Shown here piece after piece: positions 1 through 9,755 of a stretch of 64,000 nucleotides of DNA (position 1 is the first letter of the stretch; each line of letters opens with the position of its first letter). The notes beneath the pieces are model-generated. The model was not told the DNA's origin. It made no database searches and saw only the letters and a list, made by a program, of their open reading frames with translations. Both the position numbers and the translations under genes were made by a program. This DNA is from Marinobacterium stanieri (GTDB taxonomy: Bacteria; Pseudomonadota; Gammaproteobacteria; Pseudomonadales; Balneatricaceae): the NCBI RefSeq assembly GCF_900155945.1, contig NZ_FTMN01000012.1:62001-126000 (forward strand), given 5' to 3'.

Positions 1-793
1 CTGCAAACAGACTCAAGTTGACCGGCTCAGTACGAATACGAATACTGCAGGCACCTTCGTACACTGCGCTGCCAATGACAAAATCACGCCCCAGGGTGCT
101 GTTGCACTGCCCGGTGATGTGTACCTGATCATCATCAAGGTCAAACCAGCGAGCGTGAAATTGCTGAATGCTGACAGCACATCCAAGTGCATTGGCGATA
201 ATCCGCTTTAGTCCCAAAGCATGTCGTGGCCGCTTACTGAAGAAGCCTGAGAAATAGAGTGCCTTGGCTTCACTCTCGGTACTCACCGCGCTTACACCCG
301 ATTCATTTCTCAGGCCTGAATAACCCAGAAGCACACGGTGCCCAGTACCTTTTTCGTGCCCTTGCCCCGGTTGCAACTGCTGCTCTTCCCCCAAAGGAAG
401 GCGATTCTTGCGCCAGGCCCGATACATAAAACTGATCGCGCGTGAATTAAAGCCATCCAGCAAACGAATAAAGGCAGCATCTTTAAGCCGATGACGCTCT
501 TTCAACAGTTCGGTGTAGTGGACCGGGAGCACACCGGCCGGACCGGTAAGCCCGAAACAGGCCACATGTAAAAGGTTCTTGGTGTACCCCTGCGACTGCA
601 AGGGTTCCAACCTGACACAGGCCGCATGAGGGAAATCCAGGCTTTGTAAGACCCTGAATTCTGCGAACTCACTGTGCAGTGGATAGTCACGCCCTATGGG
701 TGCAGCATTCCGGCCAACCCTCAGAGCATCGACTTCCAGCCGCCGGAGCAGTTGAAAGAAATGCGTATTCGGCAGTCGTGCTTTCGCAGTCAT
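1..793 (-). CDS. tssG: T6SS baseplate protein TssG (3' end cut by window edge)
   Basis: TssG (ImpH/VasB) is part of the T6SS baseplate wedge with TssE, TssF and TssK in the cytoplasm at the inner membrane. The first about 264 residues are in the window. The N-terminus (TAKARLPNTHFFQLLRRLE) and the later LGYSGLRNESGVSA-type segment fit the family. The ATG at 793-791 overlaps the TGA of tssF (ATGA), which decides the start and suggests translational coupling. I found no stop or frameshift on reading through to base 1. The family is about 330-350 residues, so roughly the last quarter lies outside the window. Confidence 0.9.
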   Translation of the reverse strand, partial: MTAKARLPNTHFFQLLRRLEVDALRVGRNAAPIGRDYPLHSEFAEFRVLQSLDFPHAACVRLEPLQSQGYTKNLLHVACFGLTGPAGVLPVHYTELLKERHRLKDAAFIRLLDGFNSRAISFMYRAWRKNRLPLGEEQQLQPGQGHEKGTGHRVLLGYSGLRNESGVSAVSTESEAKALYFSGFFSKRPRHALGLKRIIANALGCAVSIQQFHARWFDLDDDQVHITGQCNSTLGRDFVIGSAVYEGACSIRIRTEPVNLSLFA

Positions 794-2616
794 ATCAGCG
801 CCTGCTCTCCTGCCCGGGCGGGCCAGACCTTGAGCGGTGTTTCCTCACCATCCAGTTCGACACTAAGCTGGATGAACGCATTTACATGGGTGTACAACCC
901 CAGGAAACGCTCCAGGACAGAGGCAAACAGGAAAGGGCTATTCCCGGAAAAACGGGTAGAATCAATGCCAAGACTGACGCGACTGCCGCGACAGAAAAAG
1001 GGTATCCCGCGCTCATCAACCATGCGCATGGTAGACGGAGCGACACGACTGACTCTAACTGCATCAGCTGCATTGGCATTTTCCCGACTGCGACTGCTGT
1101 TGTAGAGGCTCAGCATTTTGCGCAACACCAAAGTACCAGCTTCATCTGCGGAGAGAGACACGTAGTTCAGATTGAGATGTGAAAGCAGGTTCCAATAAGT
1201 GTCGTCACCCAACTGGGGGCGGACCACATCACTGAACGAGGTTTCCATCAAAATTTTACCAACAGCTGAAGAACCGCTGCTGAGTACTAAAGGTGGCTGG
1301 CTCCACGTCTGGCTCAACCGCTTGGGCAGGTTTCCGTTGAAGCATTTCAAGCGTGTGAGTACGACCGCTTCCTCCTGCTGCGCCATGAGTTCGTCGCTAT
1401 TGATTAACGACAGGAATACCTGGCTACGCGTATTGCCGGTATCCCTCTCTTCGCGACGCGAGTGCCAACTGGCACAAGATTGTTGACTTACATCCCAGCC
1501 ATGGATGCCGAAAAAAGGCCGTACCGTTTCGATTTGACTTTGGTCAGCACTCACCGAAACACTATCAATGCTGTACACCTCCACGCTGTCCGGGTGGCGT
1601 GCATCCGCAATTACCGGATACTCATATTCCTGGTGTGTCAGGCGGGTTGGCTCTGCAAACTGTTCATACAGGTTAAGCAGGGGCGTCGCATTCAGTACAA
1701 AGTTACCGGCATCAACAGTTGCTTCAATATCCGGGAGGCTTTTGTTGAAATAGAGAAATACATCAAATGCCTGGCCGTTCAACTTGGCTTGAGCCGCGTC
1801 ATCAAGTTCAATATCAAAAAACAGAAACTTATCCGTGTAATTGAAGTACTCCGTCAACAGCCGGTACCCCAGAAACGACTGCTCCGGATAGTCAAAAATG
1901 CCCTCGTGCTCGCTGAATCCCACTTGTTGAATGGCATTGCTCGCATCCATGAACACGGCATTGGCATCGTATTGATTATCTGCAACCCCAACCGTCAGTG
2001 CATGATTGTGAATAAGTTCATAAAGCGCAAAGCTGTAGTGCCGGTTCCCCTTGATAAAGAATCTCAGCCTGCTAATACCAGTTGTTTCAAGCTCCACATC
2101 CGGGTTAATGGCTACCAGCCGGAGCTTAAGAGCCGACTCCAGTTCGGATGTCTGGCCTGGAGTTGGCGCATCCACCGGATAGCTCTGCAAACGTGCACTT
2201 TCAAGCTTTAACGGCAAAACCTGTGCGTCATAGACTGTTTTAAATCGACAGGTATATTGCTCGTCAACATCGGCATGAACGTCCTCACCCGCAGGAATAG
2301 AAGCCAGCGTCGACAAATCCTTGTCCGGCTCAAAACTGATGATGGAATAACTGGGCAGCGGCCGCAGAAAGTGTGGATAAATCACATCCATCAGGGTTTG
2401 GCATAACTGGGGAAACTCATCATCCAGTTTTTTTCGGACTCTTGCGTTCAAAAATGCAATGCCCTGAATAATGCGCTCAACATGGGGGTCACGTGCTTGG
2501 TCATCCGTCAGCTGCAGGCGTGCAGCAACCTTAGGAAACTCTTCCGCAAACGCCTCTCCCCTGCGCTTCAGGTAGTTCAGTTCACGCTGATAGTAATCAA
2601 TCAGAACGTTGCTCAT
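790..2616 (-). CDS. tssF: T6SS baseplate protein TssF
   Basis: This 608-residue protein is TssF (ImpG/VasA), the largest baseplate wedge subunit. The typical opening MSNVLIDYYQRELNYLKRRG and the segment HVERIIQGIAFLNARVRKKL (about residues 45-65) are family hallmarks, as is LMDVIYPHFLRPLPSYSI. Length is normal for the family. It overlaps tssE upstream by 4 nt and tssG downstream by 4 nt, the usual E-F-G order of T6SS operons, so it should be co-translated with its complex partners. Confidence 0.96.
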   Translation of the reverse strand: MSNVLIDYYQRELNYLKRRGEAFAEEFPKVAARLQLTDDQARDPHVERIIQGIAFLNARVRKKLDDEFPQLCQTLMDVIYPHFLRPLPSYSIISFEPDKDLSTLASIPAGEDVHADVDEQYTCRFKTVYDAQVLPLKLESARLQSYPVDAPTPGQTSELESALKLRLVAINPDVELETTGISRLRFFIKGNRHYSFALYELIHNHALTVGVADNQYDANAVFMDASNAIQQVGFSEHEGIFDYPEQSFLGYRLLTEYFNYTDKFLFFDIELDDAAQAKLNGQAFDVFLYFNKSLPDIEATVDAGNFVLNATPLLNLYEQFAEPTRLTHQEYEYPVIADARHPDSVEVYSIDSVSVSADQSQIETVRPFFGIHGWDVSQQSCASWHSRREERDTGNTRSQVFLSLINSDELMAQQEEAVVLTRLKCFNGNLPKRLSQTWSQPPLVLSSGSSAVGKILMETSFSDVVRPQLGDDTYWNLLSHLNLNYVSLSADEAGTLVLRKMLSLYNSSRSRENANAADAVRVSRVAPSTMRMVDERGIPFFCRGSRVSLGIDSTRFSGNSPFLFASVLERFLGLYTHVNAFIQLSVELDGEETPLKVWPARAGEQALI

Positions 2617-3089
2617 CGTTGCACCGGCTGAAAGCTGAAGATATTGCGAGAAGGTTCAAATGCCGCTTGAATAACAACCGGTTCAGCATCTGTAAAAATG
2701 CGCAAGCGTGCATCGATTCGAAAGCCCAGACGGTCCTGCTCAGCAGAACGCTCCAGGAGTTCCACCTGCACTTCACTCAAGCGAGGCTCATTGGTTCGAA
2801 TGGTGTCCAGTATTTTCTGACGCAGAGCTTCCCGCCCGCTCAACGCAGAAATGTTGATATGCGCAAAATCAGTCACACCATAGGTCAGCAACATTTCTCC
2901 AGAGCCTGTTACTGCCTCGTCACCATGCCGACAACGATTGTTCAAGAGGTTCTCCAGGTCCCGCATAACACTCTGCTTGTAGGCGCGATAGCGGATGGCC
3001 GGCGAGGAGAAATCATCTGCGGCACGGTCCGGATTATCATCCAGCAGCATCTGCAGAAACGGTGCCTGAAAAGCGTCTTCAGACATCAT
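2613..3089 (-). CDS. tssE: T6SS baseplate protein TssE (gp25-like)
   Basis: This 158-residue protein is TssE (ImpF), homologous to phage T4 gp25, which nucleates sheath polymerisation on the baseplate. The segments RDLENLLNNR (about 44-53), TYGVTDF (about 69-75) and the closing EPRLSEVQVELLE are in the expected gp25 order. The gene starts with two consecutive ATGs (3089 and 3086) that overlap the tagJ stop, so the exact start is uncertain by one codon. It lies between tagJ and tssF with overlaps at both ends. Confidence 0.93.
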   Translation of the reverse strand: MMSEDAFQAPFLQMLLDDNPDRAADDFSSPAIRYRAYKQSVMRDLENLLNNRCRHGDEAVTGSGEMLLTYGVTDFAHINISALSGREALRQKILDTIRTNEPRLSEVQVELLERSAEQDRLGFRIDARLRIFTDAEPVVIQAAFEPSRNIFSFQPVQR

Positions 3090-3928
3090 CCCCGAGCTTC
3101 CTCCCGCTCCAGATTACGAATCTGCAGCAAAGGCACCAGTTCATCCCCCACTAACAGGCATTTCTGACCAACGCCGTGTACTAACCCAGCAGCCTCTGAC
3201 GCTACCCAGTCCGTCAGACGTCCCATACGGGCATTGGCATCGGTAACCGGCGTTTTGGCATAAATTGCCGGGATGTAGACCGGAAGCGGTGCAGCGGAAG
3301 CCTCATCATTCACACGCTTGACCAACGCGCGACGAAACATCAAATCAATCGGCTTTTCATAAGGGAAAAATTCGATACTGCTGATATTTTTCCAGGCCAG
3401 CCAGGCATAGCCACTCTTGGGAGTGAACACTTCCAGGAGTGGCGCTGTTAGATCATCAGGTTCAGCCAAGCTGCCATACTCCGGCTCGTCTTGAGTTTCA
3501 CATTTAAAAGTCAGCTCCTGCCGAGCTCGCTCCAGCAATTGCTCAGTTTCACCAGGGACCAGGGCTCCCTGCTGGTACGCCTGAATCAGCTCATAGGCGG
3601 ACTCGACCCAAACCCTGTCTTCCTCAAACATGATGGGCAGCCCGCCGGCCTGGCTGAAGAATGCCTGGCGGGATATTGCCGCATTGACCAGCTCTGCAAT
3701 CAATTTCAGATTGATATAGGAGGCAGGATCAGCCTGATGGTTGAGCTCCAGTACCGAGAGCTGCTTACTTGCCTTTTCGTATTCACCTACGAAAAGGTAC
3801 AGTTGCAACAACAGACTGCGCCCTTCCTCGCAATCGGGATTATCACGCACATATTCCTTTGCCTGCATGAGTGCAGTTTCGAGATCACCATTCCGAAACT
3901 GATCTCCTATCTCCATGAGATTCATCAT
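3086..3928 (-). CDS. tagJ: T6SS accessory protein TagJ/ImpE
   Basis: This 280-residue protein belongs to the ImpE/TagJ family. Known members have an N-terminal TPR-like helical half (here about 1-140, with GDLETALMQAKEYVRDNPDC) and a C-terminal domain. In Pseudomonas TagJ binds the TssB sheath protein and modulates ClpV-driven disassembly. Its position between tssC and tssE matches clusters that carry it. Two adjacent ATGs (3928, 3925) overlap the stop of the upstream tssC-like gene. It is an accessory rather than a core subunit. Confidence 0.9.
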   Translation of the reverse strand: MMNLMEIGDQFRNGDLETALMQAKEYVRDNPDCEEGRSLLLQLYLFVGEYEKASKQLSVLELNHQADPASYINLKLIAELVNAAISRQAFFSQAGGLPIMFEEDRVWVESAYELIQAYQQGALVPGETEQLLERARQELTFKCETQDEPEYGSLAEPDDLTAPLLEVFTPKSGYAWLAWKNISSIEFFPYEKPIDLMFRRALVKRVNDEASAAPLPVYIPAIYAKTPVTDANARMGRLTDWVASEAAGLVHGVGQKCLLVGDELVPLLQIRNLEREEARG

Positions 3929-5352
3929 GATCCTGTCATCCGATTAGTCACGACCTCGGCACTGAACTGTATCGAGGTTTCAATTGATTCGAGCTGAAAG
4001 TGCGGCTTCAAATGCACCGTGCATTGGTAGGCCCCCTGGCCACCTGCCGGCTCACTCACCTGAACCCGGGCTTCTCTCAACGGGTACTTTGCCAGCAGCA
4101 CTTCACTGGCTTCATCCGTCGACATGACGTACTGCATGATCCAACGCTGCAAGAAATGCTGGCATTCATCGGTTGTCGAAAAAGAACCGACCTTGTCTCT
4201 TACCAATACTTTTAGAAAGTGGGCAAAACGGGAGGTACATAGCACGTATTGCAACATTGCCGAGTAGCGAGCATTGATTTGTGCCTGGGGCGTGTCATAC
4301 CGCGTAGGGCGCTGCAACGAAGACGTGCTGTAAAACACGCCGGGTCCGGCGTGGGCCGAGTAACACAATGGAATAAAGCCCAAATCAGACAAAGAACGCT
4401 CAAGAGCATCCGGTATCATGACCTGGGACGAAATCACTGGCTGGGTATCGACATCAGACGTGTGAATATTCAGGCTGGGCACTACACCTCCACCAAAATA
4501 ACGTTTCCCGGTGATTTCAGCGAGCCAGCCGGTATGCATGAAGCAACGTGCGATAACAGCCCCCAGAGGGAAAATAGCGCCCACTTTGAGGTAGTCTCTT
4601 TCCCCTGTGACCTGTTCCCTGTAAACGAAACGATCGGTTCTCAGGCGGCTGAATGTATAGGGTTTGCGGATAAACACCCCGGGCAGAGCCAACCCAATAA
4701 AACGGACGTCCTCCTGTTCACGCAAGGCATTCCACTTGATGAAGCGCGCCTGCCGGTAGGTCGTATCCAGGTCCAGACCTGTGTGCAGGCCGCTGAAATC
4801 ATCAAGATCCAGTAATGATGGAGATGCATTAAATATAAATGGGGTGAAGCTTGCCGCGCCGACTGCTGCCAGCCCCTGCAGCACACGCAGGTCATCCACA
4901 CCATGGGTCGCTGGCGTCAAGCTGACGTCATGATTACACAGCATAACGCCAAAAGGCTCACCACCTGGCGTGCCGAACTCGGTGCTGTATACCTTGGCAA
5001 AAAGGTCACTTTCCTCAACATCAATCGCGCGTGTCAGGTCACGGTGCAAGTCCCGCCAGGAAACATCCAGCAGTTTCACTTTAACCTGAGGATCGAATGC
5101 CAATTGCTCCAGCAGGTAACGACAACCGCTCCACGCAGACTCCAGTGCCTGAAAATCCGGATGATGCAGTACCTCATCCACCTGACGCTGAAGCAGTTGG
5201 TCAATGTGTGCGATCTGCTGGTTCAAGCTGTGCAAGATCTGTATTTTGGTAGGCTTTTGACGCAAGACGTCATGCCCCACAGCGTCAATCAGCTCCTGCA
5301 GCCACGCATTATCCACAAGCGCTCTCCATCCCTGCTCATCAAGGCCGGGCAA
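3925..5352 (-). CDS. Second TssC-like sheath protein (TssC paralogue, ImpD position)
   Basis: This 475-residue protein is clearly homologous to TssC next to it. It carries the family motif [11 protein letters not shown] (about 125-135) and ends in the conserved sheath core with RYSAMLQYVLCTSRFAHFLKVL-type sequence and YPLREARVQV. It is diverged and lacks the extra N-terminal stretch of the first copy. Tandem TssC genes occur in imp-type clusters (impC, impD; TssC41/TssC40 in Agrobacterium). It sits 31 nt after tssC and overlaps tagJ. Whether it co-assembles in the sheath or acts elsewhere cannot be told from sequence. Confidence 0.9.
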   Translation of the reverse strand: MPGLDEQGWRALVDNAWLQELIDAVGHDVLRQKPTKIQILHSLNQQIAHIDQLLQRQVDEVLHHPDFQALESAWSGCRYLLEQLAFDPQVKVKLLDVSWRDLHRDLTRAIDVEESDLFAKVYSTEFGTPGGEPFGVMLCNHDVSLTPATHGVDDLRVLQGLAAVGAASFTPFIFNASPSLLDLDDFSGLHTGLDLDTTYRQARFIKWNALREQEDVRFIGLALPGVFIRKPYTFSRLRTDRFVYREQVTGERDYLKVGAIFPLGAVIARCFMHTGWLAEITGKRYFGGGVVPSLNIHTSDVDTQPVISSQVMIPDALERSLSDLGFIPLCYSAHAGPGVFYSTSSLQRPTRYDTPQAQINARYSAMLQYVLCTSRFAHFLKVLVRDKVGSFSTTDECQHFLQRWIMQYVMSTDEASEVLLAKYPLREARVQVSEPAGGQGAYQCTVHLKPHFQLESIETSIQFSAEVVTNRMTGS

Positions 5353-5383
5353 CTCAGGCCCGACCTATTCATTCCATTGAAGC

Positions 5384-6883
5384 TTACTTGCCGCCCAATT
5401 GAGGAATACGTGCGACCATACGCATGGAAGCGGTCAACTCCTCCAACTGCAACCAGGGGCGCATCCAGGCGACAACGTTGTAAGCCCCCGGTTGACCCGG
5501 TACTTCCGTTACCTGAACCTTTGCGGCACGCAGCGGATACTTGGCTTTCATATCCTGACCTGAGTCCGGGTTATCATTCACGTAATTGAGCAACCAGCGG
5601 TTAAGCCAGGCTTCAACATCATCCGCTTCCATGAAAGAACCAATCTTGTCGCGCCCCATAACCTTGAGGTAATGAGTGAAACGTGACGTAGCCATCAGGT
5701 AAGGCAGGCGTGCTGAAATAGCCGCGTTGGCAGTCGCTTCAGGGCGGTCATAGCGCGCCGGTTTCTGTGTTGACTGGCCACCAAAGAACACTGCGTAATC
5801 GGTATTCTTATAATGACATAGAGGCAAGAACCCCATTTTGGACAACTCCGCCTCGCGACGGTCTGTAATGCCAATTTCCGTGGGGCACTTCAGATCCAGG
5901 TCACCATCGTCACTGGTGAAGATATGCGTCGGCAGGTTGTCCACCCGACCGCCAGCCTCCGCACCACGAATCGCTGTGCACCAGCCTGTTTTGGAGAAAG
6001 CCTCGGTCAGGCGCGCGCCCATGACATAGGCTGCATTCATCCAGCAGTAGTCATCATGGCTTGCTTCACGGGCAATACCGTCTGAATCGATAGGTGCTTC
6101 TTCGTAGCCGAATGCATCAACCGGGTTGGTTTGCGACCCATAGGGAAGACGGGCCAGCACACGTGGCATGGTAAGGGAAACGAAACGCGAATCTTCTGAC
6201 TCTCGGAAGCTGCGCCACTTGATGTATTCCTTGGAGTCAAAAATCTTCTCAAGATCTTTGGGTCGAGACAGCTCAGTCCAGTTCTCAAGCCCGAATAGCT
6301 CAGCGCCTGCAGCAGAAATGAATGGACAAAATGCCGCTGCCGAAACGTTGGACATTTTGGAAAGCAGTTCAATATCGTTCGGTTTGCTGGTGAATTCATA
6401 ATCACCGATGACAGCCCCAAAGGGTTCACCACCTGGTGTACCGAACTCTTCTTCATACAGCTTCTTGAACATCTCACTCTGGTCAAATTCGACTGCACGG
6501 TCCAAATCCCGGAACAGTTCTTTTTTGCTCAGGTTGAGCACTTTCAGCTTGAGCGAAGAGTTGGTCTCACTATTATCGGTCAGGTATTTGAGCCCGCGCC
6601 AGGATCCTTCCAGTTTGAGAAACTCTTCGGAATGCATCACCGCAGCCAATTGCTCTGACAGCTTTGTATCCAACATGGAGATGGCATGATTGATCGTTTT
6701 GGCAATATTGCGATCCCACACCACGGTCCCTTCAAGCGCTTCATCAATCAGGGTTTTAAGCAGATCTTTGGCTTCATCGCTTTCCGTTTGCTTTGTCGCA
6801 CCAATTACCTGATCCAAAAGACTGGCAGAATCTTCAACCAGTACTGCCGATTCAGACTTCAGAGCTGTAGTTGTTTCACTCAT
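5384..6883 (-). CDS. tssC: T6SS contractile sheath large subunit TssC
   Basis: This 499-residue protein is TssC (ImpC/VipB), which with TssB forms the cytoplasmic contractile sheath. The hallmark [11 protein letters not shown] lies at 146-156. GSWRGLKYL (93-101) and the C-terminal [20 protein letters not shown] are also conserved. It is preceded by tssB with a 16-nt gap and followed by a second, diverged TssC. This copy is the more canonical of the two in length and N-terminus, so it should be the principal TssB partner. Confidence 0.96.
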   Translation of the reverse strand: MSETTTALKSESAVLVEDSASLLDQVIGATKQTESDEAKDLLKTLIDEALEGTVVWDRNIAKTINHAISMLDTKLSEQLAAVMHSEEFLKLEGSWRGLKYLTDNSETNSSLKLKVLNLSKKELFRDLDRAVEFDQSEMFKKLYEEEFGTPGGEPFGAVIGDYEFTSKPNDIELLSKMSNVSAAAFCPFISAAGAELFGLENWTELSRPKDLEKIFDSKEYIKWRSFRESEDSRFVSLTMPRVLARLPYGSQTNPVDAFGYEEAPIDSDGIAREASHDDYCWMNAAYVMGARLTEAFSKTGWCTAIRGAEAGGRVDNLPTHIFTSDDGDLDLKCPTEIGITDRREAELSKMGFLPLCHYKNTDYAVFFGGQSTQKPARYDRPEATANAAISARLPYLMATSRFTHYLKVMGRDKIGSFMEADDVEAWLNRWLLNYVNDNPDSGQDMKAKYPLRAAKVQVTEVPGQPGAYNVVAWMRPWLQLEELTASMRMVARIPQLGGK

Positions 6884-6899
6884 CCTTGGTCACCTGTCC

Positions 6900-7412
6900 T
6901 CAATCGTTCGGTCTGCTGTTGAGCTCTTTGGCAAGCTGTTCCATGTCGTCGGTGTTTTGCAGAACCTTTTCAAGCAGAGATTCCAACTCTTCAGAGCGAT
7001 CTGCCTTGGTCAGCAAGTCACGCAGTTTATTGCGTGTATCAAGCAGCTTTTTCAGTGGTTCAATCTGCTCGACCACTTTCCCGGGTTCAAAGTCATCCAT
7101 TGAGCGGAAATCCAGCTCTACCAACATGGAGCTATCATCATTTTTGAGCTTGTTATCGACCTTGAAGCTCAAACCTGGCTGCATGCGCGCCATGACATCA
7201 TTGAGATTATCGTTATCCACCTGAATAAATTTCCTTTCTTTCAGGCTTTTGGCCGACACACCTGGAGCATTACCGGTGTAATCCCCCATAATGCCCATGA
7301 CAAAGGGCAGTTCTTTCTGAATCACGGCCCCTTCAGTCTCGACATCATAGGTGATGTGTACACGTGGCTTTCGAACCCGGGCAAGTTTCTTGTGAATACT
7401 CTCAATCGCCAT
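6900..7412 (-). CDS. tssB: T6SS contractile sheath small subunit TssB
   Basis: TssB (ImpB/VipA) forms the sheath with TssC. I take the ATG at 7412, giving 170 residues and the family's usual opening ([21 protein letters not shown]). A GAGGGA ribosome binding site sits 6 nt upstream. The reading frame stays open upstream to 7484, but those 24 codons overlap tssA and look non-native. [13 protein letters not shown] (about 35-47) and the [13 protein letters not shown] segment are typical. It is 46 nt downstream of tssA. Confidence 0.95.
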   Translation of the reverse strand: MAIESIHKKLARVRKPRVHITYDVETEGAVIQKELPFVMGIMGDYTGNAPGVSAKSLKERKFIQVDNDNLNDVMARMQPGLSFKVDNKLKNDDSSMLVELDFRSMDDFEPGKVVEQIEPLKKLLDTRNKLRDLLTKADRSEELESLLEKVLQNTDDMEQLAKELNSRPND

Positions 7413-7458
7413 TGTTTTCCCTCGCTTGAATTTCCATTTTTGTGCGTGAGCCCATGCC

Positions 7459-8589
7459 TCAAGATTGAGACCCGGACAGACCAATCAATCTGAAGAACTG
7501 CCCACGAACCGCTTCGTCATCCAGTAACTCCTCCATCAGCTCCGCGAGCTCCATACGTCCCCAGCGCTCGACTCTTTCCATTTGATAAGAAAGCGGTGAA
7601 TGAGGCTCAGATTCCTTGAAGTACAAACTCAACCTGGACACCATCACAAGCGCTTCATCTCTGGAGGCCGGCACATAGTGCTCAGGCTCAAATTGAGCTG
7701 CCGTTTTTTGTTGAAGCACTGGTGTCGTTTGTGTATCCGGCGGTTCAACTTCTGCTTGAAGCTCAGTTACAGGCTCCGAATCAGACTCAGTCGATGATTG
7801 CAGAATAGATTCATCTACCTTGGCAAAGCTGCTGAGGGCTTCCCAGGCAAGTGACAGAATATTCTTGATCGCAGAGGTCGGTGGCGCATCATGCCCGCAA
7901 CGCTCGTACAAGAATTGATCAATCGCCGAGAAGCGCTTTCTGCAGGCGTCAATAGCATGAGCTGAAGCACGCAAGCTGTCTCGATCCCGCCCCAAAATCA
8001 ACTGTTGCCACTGCTCAACGGTCTTGGTGCCGTCTTCTATCTTGCGCTTACGGCGCGTTTCATCTTGAATTTGTGCCAACTCACAGGACTTGATGTAGTC
8101 CCAGGTAGAAACAGCTTCGCCCTCGTGGGTGGTCAACACCGGTGCCATTCGAACAGGCATGATCAACGTACCTTCGCCGTTGTCACCGTTCAGACCCGTC
8201 AGTGGAAACAGCGTTGCACTGATGCCTTCGTCATCAGGCAAAGGGTGCAATCCTCCCCAAAAACGCTCCAACATGGTTTCAGCCAGTTCCAGCGACTCCG
8301 CCAAACCTGCAAACCCATCTATGCGCACACTGGCTTCAATAAGCCAAGCCAATATTTCCACGTCTTTTGTACGCGTTTGTAGCAGTTCCAGACACTGTTG
8401 CTTAATAGGCTGCCAATCTGCAGCAAGTGCATAGAGGTCCCCCAAGTCAAGAACCTTACGCTCCTGAGCCCTTATCGCGTTACGCTGATCTCTTAGCGCA
8501 TGAAAATCGACCGACCACTCTGGATGCTCACGCAGGTCTTCACCATGTATACACTCGTCGCTGATAGGTTCGAGTAGAGCTGATTCCAT
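7459..8589 (-). CDS. tssA: T6SS cap/baseplate-priming protein TssA (ImpA N-terminal domain)
   Basis: This 376-residue protein carries the ImpA N-terminal domain in about residues 1-130 ([18 protein letters not shown], then WRALK-like helices). It is followed by a helical middle and a variable Gln/Glu-rich linker (about 265-300). A C-terminal [22 protein letters not shown] region resembles short TssA proteins of the TssA1 class. TssA recruits baseplate components and primes sheath and tube polymerisation. It lies 11 nt after the LysM/TPR lipoprotein gene and just before tssB. Confidence 0.88.
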   Translation of the reverse strand: MESALLEPISDECIHGEDLREHPEWSVDFHALRDQRNAIRAQERKVLDLGDLYALAADWQPIKQQCLELLQTRTKDVEILAWLIEASVRIDGFAGLAESLELAETMLERFWGGLHPLPDDEGISATLFPLTGLNGDNGEGTLIMPVRMAPVLTTHEGEAVSTWDYIKSCELAQIQDETRRKRKIEDGTKTVEQWQQLILGRDRDSLRASAHAIDACRKRFSAIDQFLYERCGHDAPPTSAIKNILSLAWEALSSFAKVDESILQSSTESDSEPVTELQAEVEPPDTQTTPVLQQKTAAQFEPEHYVPASRDEALVMVSRLSLYFKESEPHSPLSYQMERVERWGRMELAELMEELLDDEAVRGQFFRLIGLSGSQS

Positions 8590-8600
8590 GTGCTTCCCCT

Positions 8601-9752
8601 CTAATCAATTGTCCGCAAACGGTCCAGCAGTTCCTCACAGCGGGCCTTGTACAGTAAGGCCTGCCCATGTTCAGGTTCCACTGAAAGCACCTTGTCAAAC
8701 TCAGCGATCGCCTGATCAAGTCTTTGCGCCTGATACAGCTGCAATCCGCGCGCATATGGCACTTCAACAAGTGATCTTTTCAGTGTGCGATAGAGCGCAT
8801 CCACCTGGCCTTCACGCTGTCCTGGCTGCCCCTTGAGCAGTTCATAGGCAGTCTGAAGATCCCCCCGGCCATATGCCTGAAACGCTAGTGTTTCCTGATC
8901 CGAATACTCAACTTCAGCGATGCCCTGCTCCACTGGTGCTTCATCTTGCTCTGTCTCCTGAGCATCAGCCGTGTCGTCCGCCGCTTCCTCATCTGGTGCG
9001 ACTACTTCGGTATCCGGTTCTTCAACTTCAGAATTTTGCTCGACCGCTTCATCGTCGGCAGCAGGCTCTGATACATTTGCTTCAATCAGCGCTTCGCCTG
9101 TCGGTTCAGACTCGATATTTTCAACCGGAGGTAACTGGGTCTCTTCAGGGTCAGTAGTAACGACAGGGCGAGATACCACAGGCTGACGACGGGCTGGCCT
9201 AACCTCTTTGGCAGGCAGCAACAACGTTTGCCCCGCTACAATGTTCGCCGATTTGAGCGCGTTCATTCGCATCAACAACGGGTAATAATCCGCTTTACCC
9301 AAAAACCGTCGGGACAAAGAAGGCAAACTCTCCCTGGCCTTGACTCTGTATGGCTCAAGCATTTCCGGATCGACATTCAAAGCTTTCAGCTTCTGATCCA
9401 GATCGGCATCCAGTGTGTACATCAGCGTCCTGGCACGCTGATGGTTGGGTACCAGAAACAGTACACGCCCCAGCAGTTTTCTGGCCTGTATATAATCAGC
9501 AGACTCTAACAAGGATTGCTCAGCTTGCTTAAAGGCAGTACGTGAGTCTTCCCCTTCTTCTTTAAGAGCAAGAATCCCAACCTGGTCCAACCCCAGATAG
9601 CTGGTCTGTGGCAGAACTGCAAATTCAGGCTCATGAATCACACCAATAAGGGCCAGCCCTCCATAGGGGGCTTCCTCCTTCTTGGCGTTCATAACACAGC
9701 CCTGCAGTAACAACAAAGACGCTATAAGACTGACTCTCAAACCGACTTTCAT
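8601..9752 (-). CDS. T6SS-associated lipoprotein with LysM-like and TPR regions
   Basis: This is a 383-residue predicted outer-membrane lipoprotein with signal peptide and lipobox (LLQGC, Cys about 19). A TPR-like pair lies at about 85-115 and a LysM-like segment at about 135-180 (YRVKARESLPSLSRRF to NIVAGQTLLLP). A very acidic, Pro/Glu-rich linker follows at about 205-285, then a C-terminal TPR segment. A GTG (9755) directly precedes the ATG; the AGGGA site is better spaced for the ATG. LysM modules bind peptidoglycan, so it may anchor or clear the wall for the T6SS trans-envelope complex. I know no established tag name for it. Confidence 0.72.
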   Translation of the reverse strand: MKVGLRVSLIASLLLLQGCVMNAKKEEAPYGGLALIGVIHEPEFAVLPQTSYLGLDQVGILALKEEGEDSRTAFKQAEQSLLESADYIQARKLLGRVLFLVPNHQRARTLMYTLDADLDQKLKALNVDPEMLEPYRVKARESLPSLSRRFLGKADYYPLLMRMNALKSANIVAGQTLLLPAKEVRPARRQPVVSRPVVTTDPEETQLPPVENIESEPTGEALIEANVSEPAADDEAVEQNSEVEEPDTEVVAPDEEAADDTADAQETEQDEAPVEQGIAEVEYSDQETLAFQAYGRGDLQTAYELLKGQPGQREGQVDALYRTLKRSLVEVPYARGLQLYQAQRLDQAIAEFDKVLSVEPEHGQALLYKARCEELLDRLRTID

Positions 9753-9755
9753 CAC

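Noticed and set aside
3925-5352. Gene between tssC and tagJ as hcp, as in Pseudomonas H1 clusters
   Set aside because: The product is 475 residues with the TssC motif, not the about 160-residue Hcp.
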